Assembly (NCBI GenBank): GCA_026707585.1
Contig: JAPOWQ010000057.1
Location: 1-64,000 of the forward strand
Source of the DNA: Chloroflexota bacterium
GTDB lineage: Bacteria > Chloroflexota > UBA11872
Direction of reading: 5' to 3'
Length of the DNA: 64,000 bases
Made by a program: the position numbers and the translations under genes. Of this stretch, positions 43,002 to 50,210 are shown in pieces. Every line of letters begins with the position of its first letter. The first letter of the stretch is position 1. The notes beneath the pieces are model-generated. The model saw nothing but the letters and a program-made list of their open reading frames with translations, searched no databases and was not told where the DNA came from.

Positions 43002-43411
43002 TGAGCAACGCGCCGGTCCAACTGGTTGGCGACTTCGACAGCGCCGAGGCAGGTTTCCTGCGCAGCCAGTTCGACGACTGCCGGATCGACCTCATCGCCC
43101 GCTCGCTGCTCGACGAGCGCACCGCCCTGCTGCGCTGGCAGCCCGCCGCGGACCTTCCTGCACGCGCCGTTGAAACCAGGTCGCCGCGCGTCACCGACCG
43201 TCGCCGCCGCCCACCCATCGCCTGGTATGTGCTCGATCACGAACCCGACCTGCGCCTCGTCCCAATTGCCTCCGGCCCCGACCTGCGCGACCGCTACCCG
43301 GACCATTTCCCGGCCGATGCGGTGCCGGATCAGCCGGCCCGCACCGGCTGTTGGCCATTCAGCCGGTGGTTCCTGCCCCTGGCAATGGCCGTCGCCCTGG
43401 CTTCAGATTGA
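43001..43411 (+). CDS. Uncharacterised small protein
   Basis: 136 aa, not recognised. The start codon overlaps the Sua5 stop by one base (TGATG), so it is translated in the same transcript. The sequence has an Arg-rich middle (SPRVTDRRRRPP) and a C-terminal Trp-rich hydrophobic segment ending MAVALASD. The first part (VQLVGDFDSAEAGFLRSQFDD) has the look of a putative-signal-transduction-like DUF2007 motif, which is only an impression. A 15-bp hairpin overlaps its stop. Confidence 0.65.
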   Translation: MSNAPVQLVGDFDSAEAGFLRSQFDDCRIDLIARSLLDERTALLRWQPAADLPARAVETRSPRVTDRRRRPPIAWYVLDHEPDLRLVPIASGPDLRDRYPDHFPADAVPDQPARTGCWPFSRWFLPLAMAVALASD

Positions 43412-43423
43412 AGCCAGGGCGAC
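43391..43423 (+). terminator. Perfect 15-bp hairpin over the stop codon of the 43001 gene
   Basis: GTCGCCCTGGCTTCA (43391-43405) and its exact complement (43409-43423) are separated by a 3-base loop GAT; the TGA stop is in the right arm. There is no U-tract. It lies between the Sua5 operon and the convergent structural cluster that ends at 43472, so it likely works as a terminator or transcript-end barrier in both directions. Confidence 0.65.
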
Positions 43424-43471
43424 CACTCGAGATTGGCGCACGGCGCCGCTCGCGTCGGCTACGCAGGCTCG

Positions 43472-43813
43472 CTAAGCCGCGAGGCGGCCCTTGATTTGAC
43501 CGAGCGAGTCCGCGATCGACGCCTGGTAGCGCGTCATTTCCGTGTGGTGCGTCGTCAGGCTGCGGTCAATGTTCTCCAGCAACTGCAACGCGCGGGTTTC
43601 CGAGTCGGTGCCGCGGGCGCGGCTGCGCCAGCGCACAATTTCGTTGCGTACCACGCGCGCGATGTACACGGTCACGGCCGTGATGATGCCGATGCTTTCG
43701 GGTTCCAAAGCGTTTGCCTCCTTCGAGCGATTGATGAAAAGGCCGGGAGTTGCCTCGGCCGGCAAGTCGAACTGTTTCGGCTCCGTCGAGCCAGGCTGGT
43801 CGGCGACGCCCAT
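43472..43813 (-). CDS. Small membrane protein at end of the virus-like module (holin-like?)
   Basis: 113 aa from the ATG at 43813 whose A overlaps the stop of the tail-protein gene (TAATG). One hydrophobic helix (ESIGIITAVTVYIARVV) is followed by an Arg-rich stretch and a predicted coiled coil (LQLLENIDRSLTTHHTEM). Single-helix proteins with a cytoplasmic coiled coil at the end of a phage module are often holins or XhlA-like proteins. That role is a guess from position and shape. Confidence 0.55.
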   Translation of the reverse strand: MGVADQPGSTEPKQFDLPAEATPGLFINRSKEANALEPESIGIITAVTVYIARVVRNEIVRWRSRARGTDSETRALQLLENIDRSLTTHHTEMTRYQASIADSLGQIKGRLAA

Positions 43814-44865
43814 TACACCGCGCCAATCGCCAGCCAATAGATCAGGCCCGGGCTCGTGTTGCTGAAGGTGCGACCGTCGCCGGTAGCGGCCTGCAGGGTG
43901 AAGCCGTTGACGCGCAGGTTGGTGCAGCGCGCAATCACGCGGCGGCCCCCAACGTCCTCGCGCGGCGTGGCCAGGGCTGCGTAGACCGTGCGGAAGGCCG
44001 TCTCGAACGTCACGTCAAGGTCCGACCAGTTCTGCGAGGTCACGCCCGCCACCGAAGCCACCCCAACTTCCGCCCGCCACTGCCCCCGGTCTACGTGGTT
44101 GGCCGGCGTGCTGTCCTGAAAGTTGGTCAGGCGCAGGGCCTGGTCCAGCGGGTTGGGCGTAAACGCCGGCGCCAGCGTGCCTTCGGCCAGTTGCAGCCCG
44201 TCGAACCACGCCGTGGTGTCGGCCTGCTTCAGCTTGCAGAGCGCCAGCAGCGCCGGCGCCGCGCTATCCGCAACGATCGTCGCCGTCAGCCACTCCCAGG
44301 CCGAGCTGCCCGAGTGGTAGGCCGAGATCGACGTGGTCACGCCGTCGCCCAGCTCCAGCCGCGCTCGATTGGGAACCGTCGCGTATACCCAACCGCCCAG
44401 CGTGAACGCACGCCCTCGCAGGTAGCTCAGCCCACCCAGATCGTCGGCCAGGCCGCGGCGCAGATCGCAGTCGGCGCCGCGCCGCGTCAGCGACGCCGCG
44501 TAGCGTCCATGCTTGACGAGGCTGGTCGCTCGCGCGACCTGCGCACCGTTGCCGGCCAGCATCCAGCCGTCGGGGGCCGCCGTTCCGCCGCCGGACCACG
44601 ATTCGAAATCGCCGTTCGGCAGCACGTTGTGGAACTGCTCGGCGTGGAAGGCGTCCGGCGCCAGCTTGGCGGTCGTCACCGCGCCCGCCGCCAGCGCCGC
44701 CTCCGTCAGCTGCGGCCCCTCGCCCGCCCGGCCACTGTGCTCGTGCCCGGTCGTGGCGTGGAAGCCGGCGTCGATCAGGTCGGCATTGTTGTTGAACACA
44801 TTGATGTCGTATCGCTCGGCGCCCAGCGGCTTCGTCAGCCGCAGGTTTGCCGTAGTGGTTGCCAT
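43813..44865 (-). CDS. Tail-fibre-like protein with C-terminal H-type lectin domain
   Basis: 350 aa. The N-terminus (TTANLRLTKPLGAERYDINVFNNNADLIDAGFH in part) is typical of phage tail-fibre and baseplate-linked proteins. The middle is a carbohydrate-binding-like sandwich (LPNGDFESWSGG, GWMLAGNGAQVARATS). The last 70 residues, with LDVTFETAFRTVYAAL and a final YWLAIGAV strand, match H-type lectin domains that bind sugars. AGGAGGG at 44872-44878 is a strong ribosome binding site overlapping the previous stop. Likely receptor-binding. Confidence 0.75.
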   Translation of the reverse strand: MATTTANLRLTKPLGAERYDINVFNNNADLIDAGFHATTGHEHSGRAGEGPQLTEAALAAGAVTTAKLAPDAFHAEQFHNVLPNGDFESWSGGGTAAPDGWMLAGNGAQVARATSLVKHGRYAASLTRRGADCDLRRGLADDLGGLSYLRGRAFTLGGWVYATVPNRARLELGDGVTTSISAYHSGSSAWEWLTATIVADSAAPALLALCKLKQADTTAWFDGLQLAEGTLAPAFTPNPLDQALRLTNFQDSTPANHVDRGQWRAEVGVASVAGVTSQNWSDLDVTFETAFRTVYAALATPREDVGGRRVIARCTNLRVNGFTLQAATGDGRTFSNTSPGLIYWLAIGAV

Positions 44866-44876
44866 GTCGCGCCCTC

Positions 44877-47255
44877 CTAGAGCCTGGCGAGTTGGGTATG
44901 CAGATAGGCGGCCTGGGCCTGGTGGGCGTAGGCCGCCAGTCGGTTGTGGGTGCCCATGCCGGCGGTTGATCGGTATTCCGTGGCGGTCACCGGCATCAGC
45001 CACTCCAGGTCGCGCCCGGCTTCGCTGCGCCGCCCTTGGGCTTCGGCGTCGCGCACCAGGACTTCGATGTGCTCACCGTCAGGGCTCACCAGCACCACCG
45101 GCTCGGGCGTGGCCGCCGCGGCGGCGATGGCCTGCTTGATCGCGCGGCCCGACCGCCGGTCCCGGCGCCCGTCGCGCAGCGGCGCCTGGTCCGCGAGCCG
45201 CGCCACGAACTGGAATACCCGCTTGAAGTCCGCGCGGATGGCGTAGGCCAGCGACACCGCGTGGACGACGGGCGTGGCCGCGGGGTCGTCGCTGTGCAGC
45301 GCCAGGCGAAGTTCGATAGCCGTCGCGGCGGCCGCCGACCCAAACTCAATGCGTTGACCGCTGGCCGCAAAGCGTCCCAGCTGCTTGAACGGCCCGCCGT
45401 CGGCCAGCCGGTACGCCGCGTCCACCCAGGTCGATGCGGTCAGCCGCTCGCCGCTCAGCGTCAGGGCCAGGAAGGCCTTGGGCTGCGCCGCGAACGCCGC
45501 GTCGAAGCGCGAAAGGGATACCTCCGCGCTGGCGGCGAAGCGGCAGTTGGGATCGTGCAGCGGGTTGGCCGAACCCCGCGGCAGCACCATCGTCGCCAGC
45601 GATCCGCCAGCCCCGAGGTACAGCCGCGCGTTCGGCCCCGGCAGGTCCGATACCCACAGGTGCCGGCAGTCCACCCGCCCAAGCTGCGCGAGGGGATGCC
45701 AGGACTGCTGGTCGGGGTTCAAGGCCAGCAGCGTGGTGTGCCCGGTCTCGTTCCGCAGCGCCGCATACAGGAAGTGGGCGTCGCCGGCACAAGCGGTGAT
45801 ACGGCCCCGAATCGCCGAGTCGTTCTCGCGCAGACCTTCAGGCCCGACGGGCCGCAGGTCGCCGGACTGAAATCGATATAGCCCCTGCGACGTCGGCAGC
45901 CACAGGTAGCCGCGCCAGACCGCGGCGCCGCGACCGCTGTGCCGACCGGAACCCCGGGCCGGCTGCGACCACGCCTGCTCCGCCACCGCCCCGCCTTCGG
46001 CGCCGGGGCGCAGCGCGTAGAGGCCGTCCTCCTTCACCACAAAGGCCGTGCCGTCCAGGCTCACCAGCGCATTGGCGGCGGAGGCGCCATCGCCCACCGG
46101 CGCCCCGTCCGTCCAGGTGGAAGCCGCCCCACCATCAGCTGAGATCGACAGGTTCGCACCGCCGGCTTCGCTGCTCAGCCGTGCCAGCTGCGAGCCGATC
46201 ACCCGAAACGCGTCGGCCTTGCGGACTTCGCGCACCGCCAGTTCGTTGATCCGGGTTGACGAATCCAGGGCCGACCCAACGGTTAGCCGCAGCCAGAAGG
46301 CCTCCACCCCGTTGATCGTCGCCCGCCGCCAGCTCCCCGGTTCCTCGAACCGCACGTCGCCGTCGCGCGCCAGCGTCTTGCCGTCCTGGGCCGTGCCGTC
46401 GCTCAGCCCGTCCATGCTCGTCCAGGCTGAGCCATTCCAGAATTCGGCCGCCAGTTCGGCCGCATTGCCGTTAGCGGCGGAGTTCATTTTGATGGACACC
46501 GCCGCGAACGGCGCCTTGCCGCCCACCAGCAGCCACGCGCCGTCATTCGCGGCGCCCAGCGAGTCCAGGTGCCCGTACGTCCCGGCGTCGGCGTCGCTGA
46601 CGGCGTCGGTGAGATCGGCGTACGTCTGGCCGCTGTCGCCGGTTCGTAGCACCGCCGTCGGGTTCGTGCGCTGGCCCGGGTGTTGCGTCCAGGTCGTGCC
46701 GTCGAACGTCCAGAACGGCTCGTCGGCCGCCGAACCGCCCACGGCCACGAAAGCCATCGGCCGCTCCGCGCGCCCCTTGAAGACCGCGGCGGACCTCGCC
46801 GTAACCCCGGGCTCGAACGCCTTGGCCAGCGTCCAGCTTCGACTGTCGCGCGAACGGTAGATGGCCGACCCCGCCAGCACGTAGATCACGTCGTCGAGTT
46901 CGAAGTGGTCCGTAATCGTTCCCGATGACGCAATCGGCGTTATCGCAACTTCCGGCGGCAGGGTGACCTGGTGTGGGATGCGCGTGTCGGCCAGCCCCGC
47001 GGCGTAGCCCGTCGACCCGCCGCGCGGGACCACCCGCTGGCCATACCCGCCCGAGAGGTCGTCCACCGCCCAGGTCGTCTCGTCTTCGGGCGGGAACTGA
47101 GCGTAGGACTGGTCGGTCTGGCTCACGCGCGGCGCAAAGAAATCCAGCTTGCGCTCGCGCCAGGCCATCGTGCCGTCGGCCCCGCTGTTTAGCATCAGGC
47201 CCGTCCCGTCTACCATGCAGTCGTAGGGATAGGGCGGGCGGTTGCCGCGCGGCAT
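44877..47255 (-). CDS. Large virus-like structural protein with propeller-type repeats
   Basis: 792 aa, no family recognised with confidence. Repeated beta elements such as AIYRSRDSRSWTLAK, PFWTFDGTTWTQH, LYALRPG and LYRFQSGDL suggest one or two beta-propellers. Its neighbours are tail-fibre and connector-like genes, with a TAA stop touching the next ATG. Charged helical C-terminal 100 residues could hold the oligomerisation part. It is probably a tail or head-tail protein of the element. Confidence 0.6.
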   Translation of the reverse strand: MPRGNRPPYPYDCMVDGTGLMLNSGADGTMAWRERKLDFFAPRVSQTDQSYAQFPPEDETTWAVDDLSGGYGQRVVPRGGSTGYAAGLADTRIPHQVTLPPEVAITPIASSGTITDHFELDDVIYVLAGSAIYRSRDSRSWTLAKAFEPGVTARSAAVFKGRAERPMAFVAVGGSAADEPFWTFDGTTWTQHPGQRTNPTAVLRTGDSGQTYADLTDAVSDADAGTYGHLDSLGAANDGAWLLVGGKAPFAAVSIKMNSAANGNAAELAAEFWNGSAWTSMDGLSDGTAQDGKTLARDGDVRFEEPGSWRRATINGVEAFWLRLTVGSALDSSTRINELAVREVRKADAFRVIGSQLARLSSEAGGANLSISADGGAASTWTDGAPVGDGASAANALVSLDGTAFVVKEDGLYALRPGAEGGAVAEQAWSQPARGSGRHSGRGAAVWRGYLWLPTSQGLYRFQSGDLRPVGPEGLRENDSAIRGRITACAGDAHFLYAALRNETGHTTLLALNPDQQSWHPLAQLGRVDCRHLWVSDLPGPNARLYLGAGGSLATMVLPRGSANPLHDPNCRFAASAEVSLSRFDAAFAAQPKAFLALTLSGERLTASTWVDAAYRLADGGPFKQLGRFAASGQRIEFGSAAAATAIELRLALHSDDPAATPVVHAVSLAYAIRADFKRVFQFVARLADQAPLRDGRRDRRSGRAIKQAIAAAAATPEPVVLVSPDGEHIEVLVRDAEAQGRRSEAGRDLEWLMPVTATEYRSTAGMGTHNRLAAYAHQAQAAYLHTQLARL

Positions 47256-48479
47256 TTACCCGCCTCCCCCCAGCATCACCCGACGGGTGGCGCGCGGGCG
47301 GTAGAGGCGGGACAGCTGCTGGAACTCCAAAGCCGCGTGGCGTTGCAAAGCCGCATAGCGCGCCACGTCGCCCGCCGGCGCGTCGCGGTGCAGGTGGCGG
47401 TAGACCCCCACCAGCGCGCCTTGCGCCACCCAGTCCACCGGGGCGTCGGTCACGGCGTCATCTCCGGCCAGCGGGTCGTAGGCCCGCAGCCCTTCGATCA
47501 GCAGCGTCTCGCCCAGGCTCGGCGGCGGATCCGCCTCCAGCCACAGTTCCGGACCCGCCGGCCCCGGGTTGGTGGTGGTTCGCCACCAGGTCACCGCCGA
47601 CATCACCCGCTGCGGATGAGCCGCCGCCCGGCGCCAGACCTCCACCACCTGTTGCCGATGCGTGATCCAGGCAGGCAACGGGAATCGACGGCGCCCGGCT
47701 GCCAGCAGGATCACCTGGTCCCAGCGCGTCGTCGCCTCCGTCTCCGCGGCGCCCAGGCGGACCTCAATCTCCTCGCAGCCCTCGGGAATCACGAACGACA
47801 GGCGGACTCGCCGCCAGGCTTGGCCCGTGGCCGAAATCGCGTCCAGGTCCACGCCGCCGGTCAGGTCGTGAACCGCCAGCCGCGCCGTCGATCCGCCCGG
47901 CGCCACCGCCGCCTCCAGCGTGTACGGCTGGCCCGCCAGCACGGCTAGGCTGGTCGAGGCCGCGTAACCGCCCGCTGCCGTCGTGCTGACTTCCAGGCTT
48001 GCGGCTCCGCCGGCCGCGTCCGCGCCAGCCGCGACTTTGGCCGCGCCGGCGTTCCGGGTTCGCCAGGCCCGCGTGTCCGGGCGTTCCATCCCGCCGTCCG
48101 CCAGCATGGTCAGGGGCACAAGCGTCTGGAACCAGCAGCGCGTGAGCGTGGCGTCAATGGCCGCGTCAATCACGTCGGGCGCCACCAGCCGTGACAGTTC
48201 GTAGGACGACGCCGGGTCCACCGCGTGCGGAAACGCCCGGCTGACCGTGAGCGACCCGCTCGCCGGGTCATAGCCCGCCACGCGCCGCGTCTCGCCGGCA
48301 TTGGCGCCGCTAAACACGTGAAGCCAGCTATCGGTCCACAGATCGGCCGACGCCGTCGAATCCTGGAGCCGGGCCGCGTCCACCAGCGTCACGGTGGACC
48401 CGCCCTCCGCCGTGCCCGTCAGAAACGGCGCCAGCCGCTGGGCCACCCGATGGCGCAGCGCCCGCCGCGTGACACTCAT
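47256..48479 (-). CDS. Virus-like structural protein (connector or tail type)
   Basis: 407 aa. N-terminal region VTRRALRHRVAQRLAPFLTGTA leads into a beta-rich part, then a helix with DVIDAAIDATLTRCW, then a carbohydrate-binding-like sandwich (SFVIPEGCEEIEVRLGAAE) and a C-terminal segment that includes FQQLSRLYRPRATRRVM. Position between the capsid gene and tail-like genes, and a four-base overlap with the small upstream gene, suggest head-completion or connector function. No firm family call. Confidence 0.6.
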   Translation of the reverse strand: MSVTRRALRHRVAQRLAPFLTGTAEGGSTVTLVDAARLQDSTASADLWTDSWLHVFSGANAGETRRVAGYDPASGSLTVSRAFPHAVDPASSYELSRLVAPDVIDAAIDATLTRCWFQTLVPLTMLADGGMERPDTRAWRTRNAGAAKVAAGADAAGGAASLEVSTTAAGGYAASTSLAVLAGQPYTLEAAVAPGGSTARLAVHDLTGGVDLDAISATGQAWRRVRLSFVIPEGCEEIEVRLGAAETEATTRWDQVILLAAGRRRFPLPAWITHRQQVVEVWRRAAAHPQRVMSAVTWWRTTTNPGPAGPELWLEADPPPSLGETLLIEGLRAYDPLAGDDAVTDAPVDWVAQGALVGVYRHLHRDAPAGDVARYAALQRHAALEFQQLSRLYRPRATRRVMLGGGG

Positions 48480-48730
48480 CGGCGGGCCTCCCCGCCGTCG
48501 GCGCCCGGCTTCGTCCAGGCCGCCCGCTGCGAGTCCAGTGCCTCCAGGTCTGCGGCGCCGCGGTCTCGCAGCCGCGCCGCCTGGCGCTCGCGCATGGCCA
48601 GCGCCGTGTCGTGCGCTTCTCGGCAGTCGGGCGAAATCACCAGGATTTGGCGTCCGCCCGCCGCGCCCGGGAAGCGGTGGATCAGGCGCCGCGTTGGGCG
48701 GCGCCTGATCCAGATGATGGGAGCGTGCAT
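48476..48730 (-). CDS. Small protein between capsid and connector genes
   Basis: 84 aa. It begins with HAPIIWIRRRPTRRLIHRFPG and has a charged helical end (MRERQAARLRDRGAADLEALDSQ). Stop overlaps the next start (ATGA at 48476-48479), supporting real translation. A perfect 14-bp hairpin lies inside its first codons, so its production may be limited relative to the capsid protein. Function unknown. Confidence 0.6.
   Translation of the reverse strand: MHAPIIWIRRRPTRRLIHRFPGAAGGRQILVISPDCREAHDTALAMRERQAARLRDRGAADLEALDSQRAAWTKPGADGGEARR
48679..48711 (-). terminator. Perfect 14-bp hairpin just downstream of the capsid gene (attenuator candidate)
   Basis: GGATCAGGCGCCGC (48679-48692) and its exact complement (48698-48711) flank a 5-base loop. 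The hairpin is about 50 bases after the capsid-gene stop on the minus strand, inside the start of the 84-aa frame. There is no U-tract. As a transcription brake or RNase barrier it would raise capsid mRNA over the genes that follow. Confidence 0.55.
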
Positions 48731-48762
48731 ATGCCGCTGCCTCCTTCCGGAACCGCCCGGGC

Positions 48763-49617
48763 TTAGCTGGACGGGGTGGACGCGTCGAAGTACATCTCCA
48801 CGCCCCAGGCGTCCGCGTATTCGCCCAGGCCGTAGTCCGCCACCACATTCAGTTCCCAGGCCCGCAGCGAGGCGTCCCGCTGTCGCTCCACCGCCCAGTC
48901 CTTGAACATCACCAGCACCAGCGCCTCCTTGGAAAACACCGCGCCCTTGGCGTCGTCGCTGGCATCCACCTCCAGGTTTCCGGCCTGGAAGACATCCACC
49001 CCGAACGCACGCGCGACCCAGTGGTTCTCCAGCACCGTCTGCGAAATGCCCGCCGGCACCGGGTAGGTGCCCGTGGGCGAGATGTCCGCCGCCAGGTCGT
49101 GCGCCTGGTATGGGTGCAGTACCGCGTGGAACGGCTGCGGCGCCGGCTCGTCCGCGCCATGCAGGCGCGAAACCGCCGCGCGCAGGTGCCCCATCGTGAT
49201 GTCCTGGCCCGCCCCGCCCAGCGACCCGCTGAAGCCGTCCAGCAGCCCCAGCAGATCCGTGTCCAGCTTGCGGGCGATCGCGTCGCCCAGCACCCGCCCC
49301 GCAGCTCGGGCCATGTCTTCCTTGGCGGTGCGCAGCGCGCGGTCGGTCAACACGATCTGCGCCCCCACCTCGGCCGGCGCAATGCTGACCTTGCTGGTGG
49401 TCAGCGTTTGCGGGTTCGTCATGTCCACGCCCTCGGTCAGGGCGCTGGCCGACACCGTCCCGAACTTGGGAATCTCCAGCCGGTCGCCCGCGCCGCGCGC
49501 CACCCGGTACGTCCGCACCAGCGGTTCCATCACCGTCCGGTGCATCTGCGTGCGGCGGGCTTCGGCAATCACCGTGTCCACCACATCGCCAATCGAGTCG
49601 CTCTTCGTTATCGCCAT
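48763..49617 (-). CDS. Major capsid protein (HK97-fold type)
   Basis: 284 aa. The pattern EIPKFGTVSASALTEGVDM then LTTSKVSIAPAEVGAQIVLTDRALRTAKEDM, VLGDAIARKLDTDLLGLLDGF, HLRAAVSRLHG and FHAVLHPYQAHDL follows a common family of phage and prophage major capsid proteins. The start at 49617 begins with AITKSDSIGDVV; longer frames to 50049 are open by chance. It is read from a probable promoter about 450 bases upstream. A minus-strand scaffold-like gene lies 7 kb away beyond plus-strand cargo genes. Confidence 0.88.
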   Translation of the reverse strand: MAITKSDSIGDVVDTVIAEARRTQMHRTVMEPLVRTYRVARGAGDRLEIPKFGTVSASALTEGVDMTNPQTLTTSKVSIAPAEVGAQIVLTDRALRTAKEDMARAAGRVLGDAIARKLDTDLLGLLDGFSGSLGGAGQDITMGHLRAAVSRLHGADEPAPQPFHAVLHPYQAHDLAADISPTGTYPVPAGISQTVLENHWVARAFGVDVFQAGNLEVDASDDAKGAVFSKEALVLVMFKDWAVERQRDASLRAWELNVVADYGLGEYADAWGVEMYFDASTPSS

Positions 49618-50069
49618 TGCCTGTCCTCTCATGCGCCCGCCCATGCCAGGCGCGAGTGCTATCGCGTTCCCGGGTGAGCGCCGGCAGCGCGCGCGCTCGC
49701 CCATGCTGGTAGGAGACGCCGCCGACCGGGCGCCTCTTCGGCGAAACCCACGTTTCGCCGGCGCTTCGTCTCGCGAAACACGCCGGATCCGATTCCGGCC
49801 CTTTGGGGGGACGGCAGGTCCGCACCGCACCCGAAATCCCATCGGGCAATGCGGCTGATCCGCCGTCCCCGTACTCCGCACAAGCGCACTGGGTCGCTGA
49901 CGGCGCCGCCCCCTCGATTCCCAAGCTGCCCGCCCGGCGGCCCCAGGCGGTGCATCACCTGGCGCCGCTGGCGGCGGTCGGGCCTCGCGGTGCGGGCCGC
50001 CACGGCCTCGCTTCGGCTGACCGTCCCGCCGCCCGGCGAGTTCGATCACATCCGCAGCGCTACAGGGCT
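49618..50069 (-). other. Long 5' leader of the capsid gene
   Basis: No gene is supported here on either strand. If the promoter at 50070-50098 drives the capsid gene, this stretch is a leader of about 450 bases that contains the 9-bp hairpin at 49739-49760. No Shine-Dalgarno stronger than CAGGCAATGG just before the ATG was seen. Confidence 0.4.
49739..49760. promoter_or_regulatory. Perfect 9-bp hairpin in the capsid leader
   Basis: CGGCGAAAC (49739-49747) pairs exactly with GTTTCGCCG (49752-49760) around a CCAC loop, 120 bases upstream of the capsid start. A second GCGAAAC copy follows nearby. Possible RNA stabiliser, attenuator or protein site. Confidence 0.4.
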
Positions 50070-50098
50070 ATTGTACACAAGCCGATTACGATCCGCAA
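50070..50098 (-). promoter_or_regulatory. Predicted promoter facing the capsid gene, with XRE-type operator motif
   Basis: On the minus strand: TTGCGG (50098-50093), 17-base spacer, TACAAT (50075-50070), five of six to TATAAT. The motif TTGTACACA (plus strand 50071-50079) overlaps the -10, and recurs at the promoter beside the XRE gene (57964-57972). In full it reads TTGT-GT-ACAA on the minus strand, a small palindrome. Confidence 0.5.
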
Positions 50099-50210
50099 GT
50101 CCTCCTCGCCCACCCTCCCCGCCCGCGCCGGACGCAATACAAGGGCTTTCCCTCGGTATCGCCCCCCGTTACGATGGGAAGGTCTTGCGGATAGCCACCG
50201 GAGGCTGCCG

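Noticed and set aside
48480-49924. Gly/Arg-rich minus-strand frame covering the capsid region in another phase
   Set aside because: Low-complexity shadow; the capsid frame has clear family motifs.
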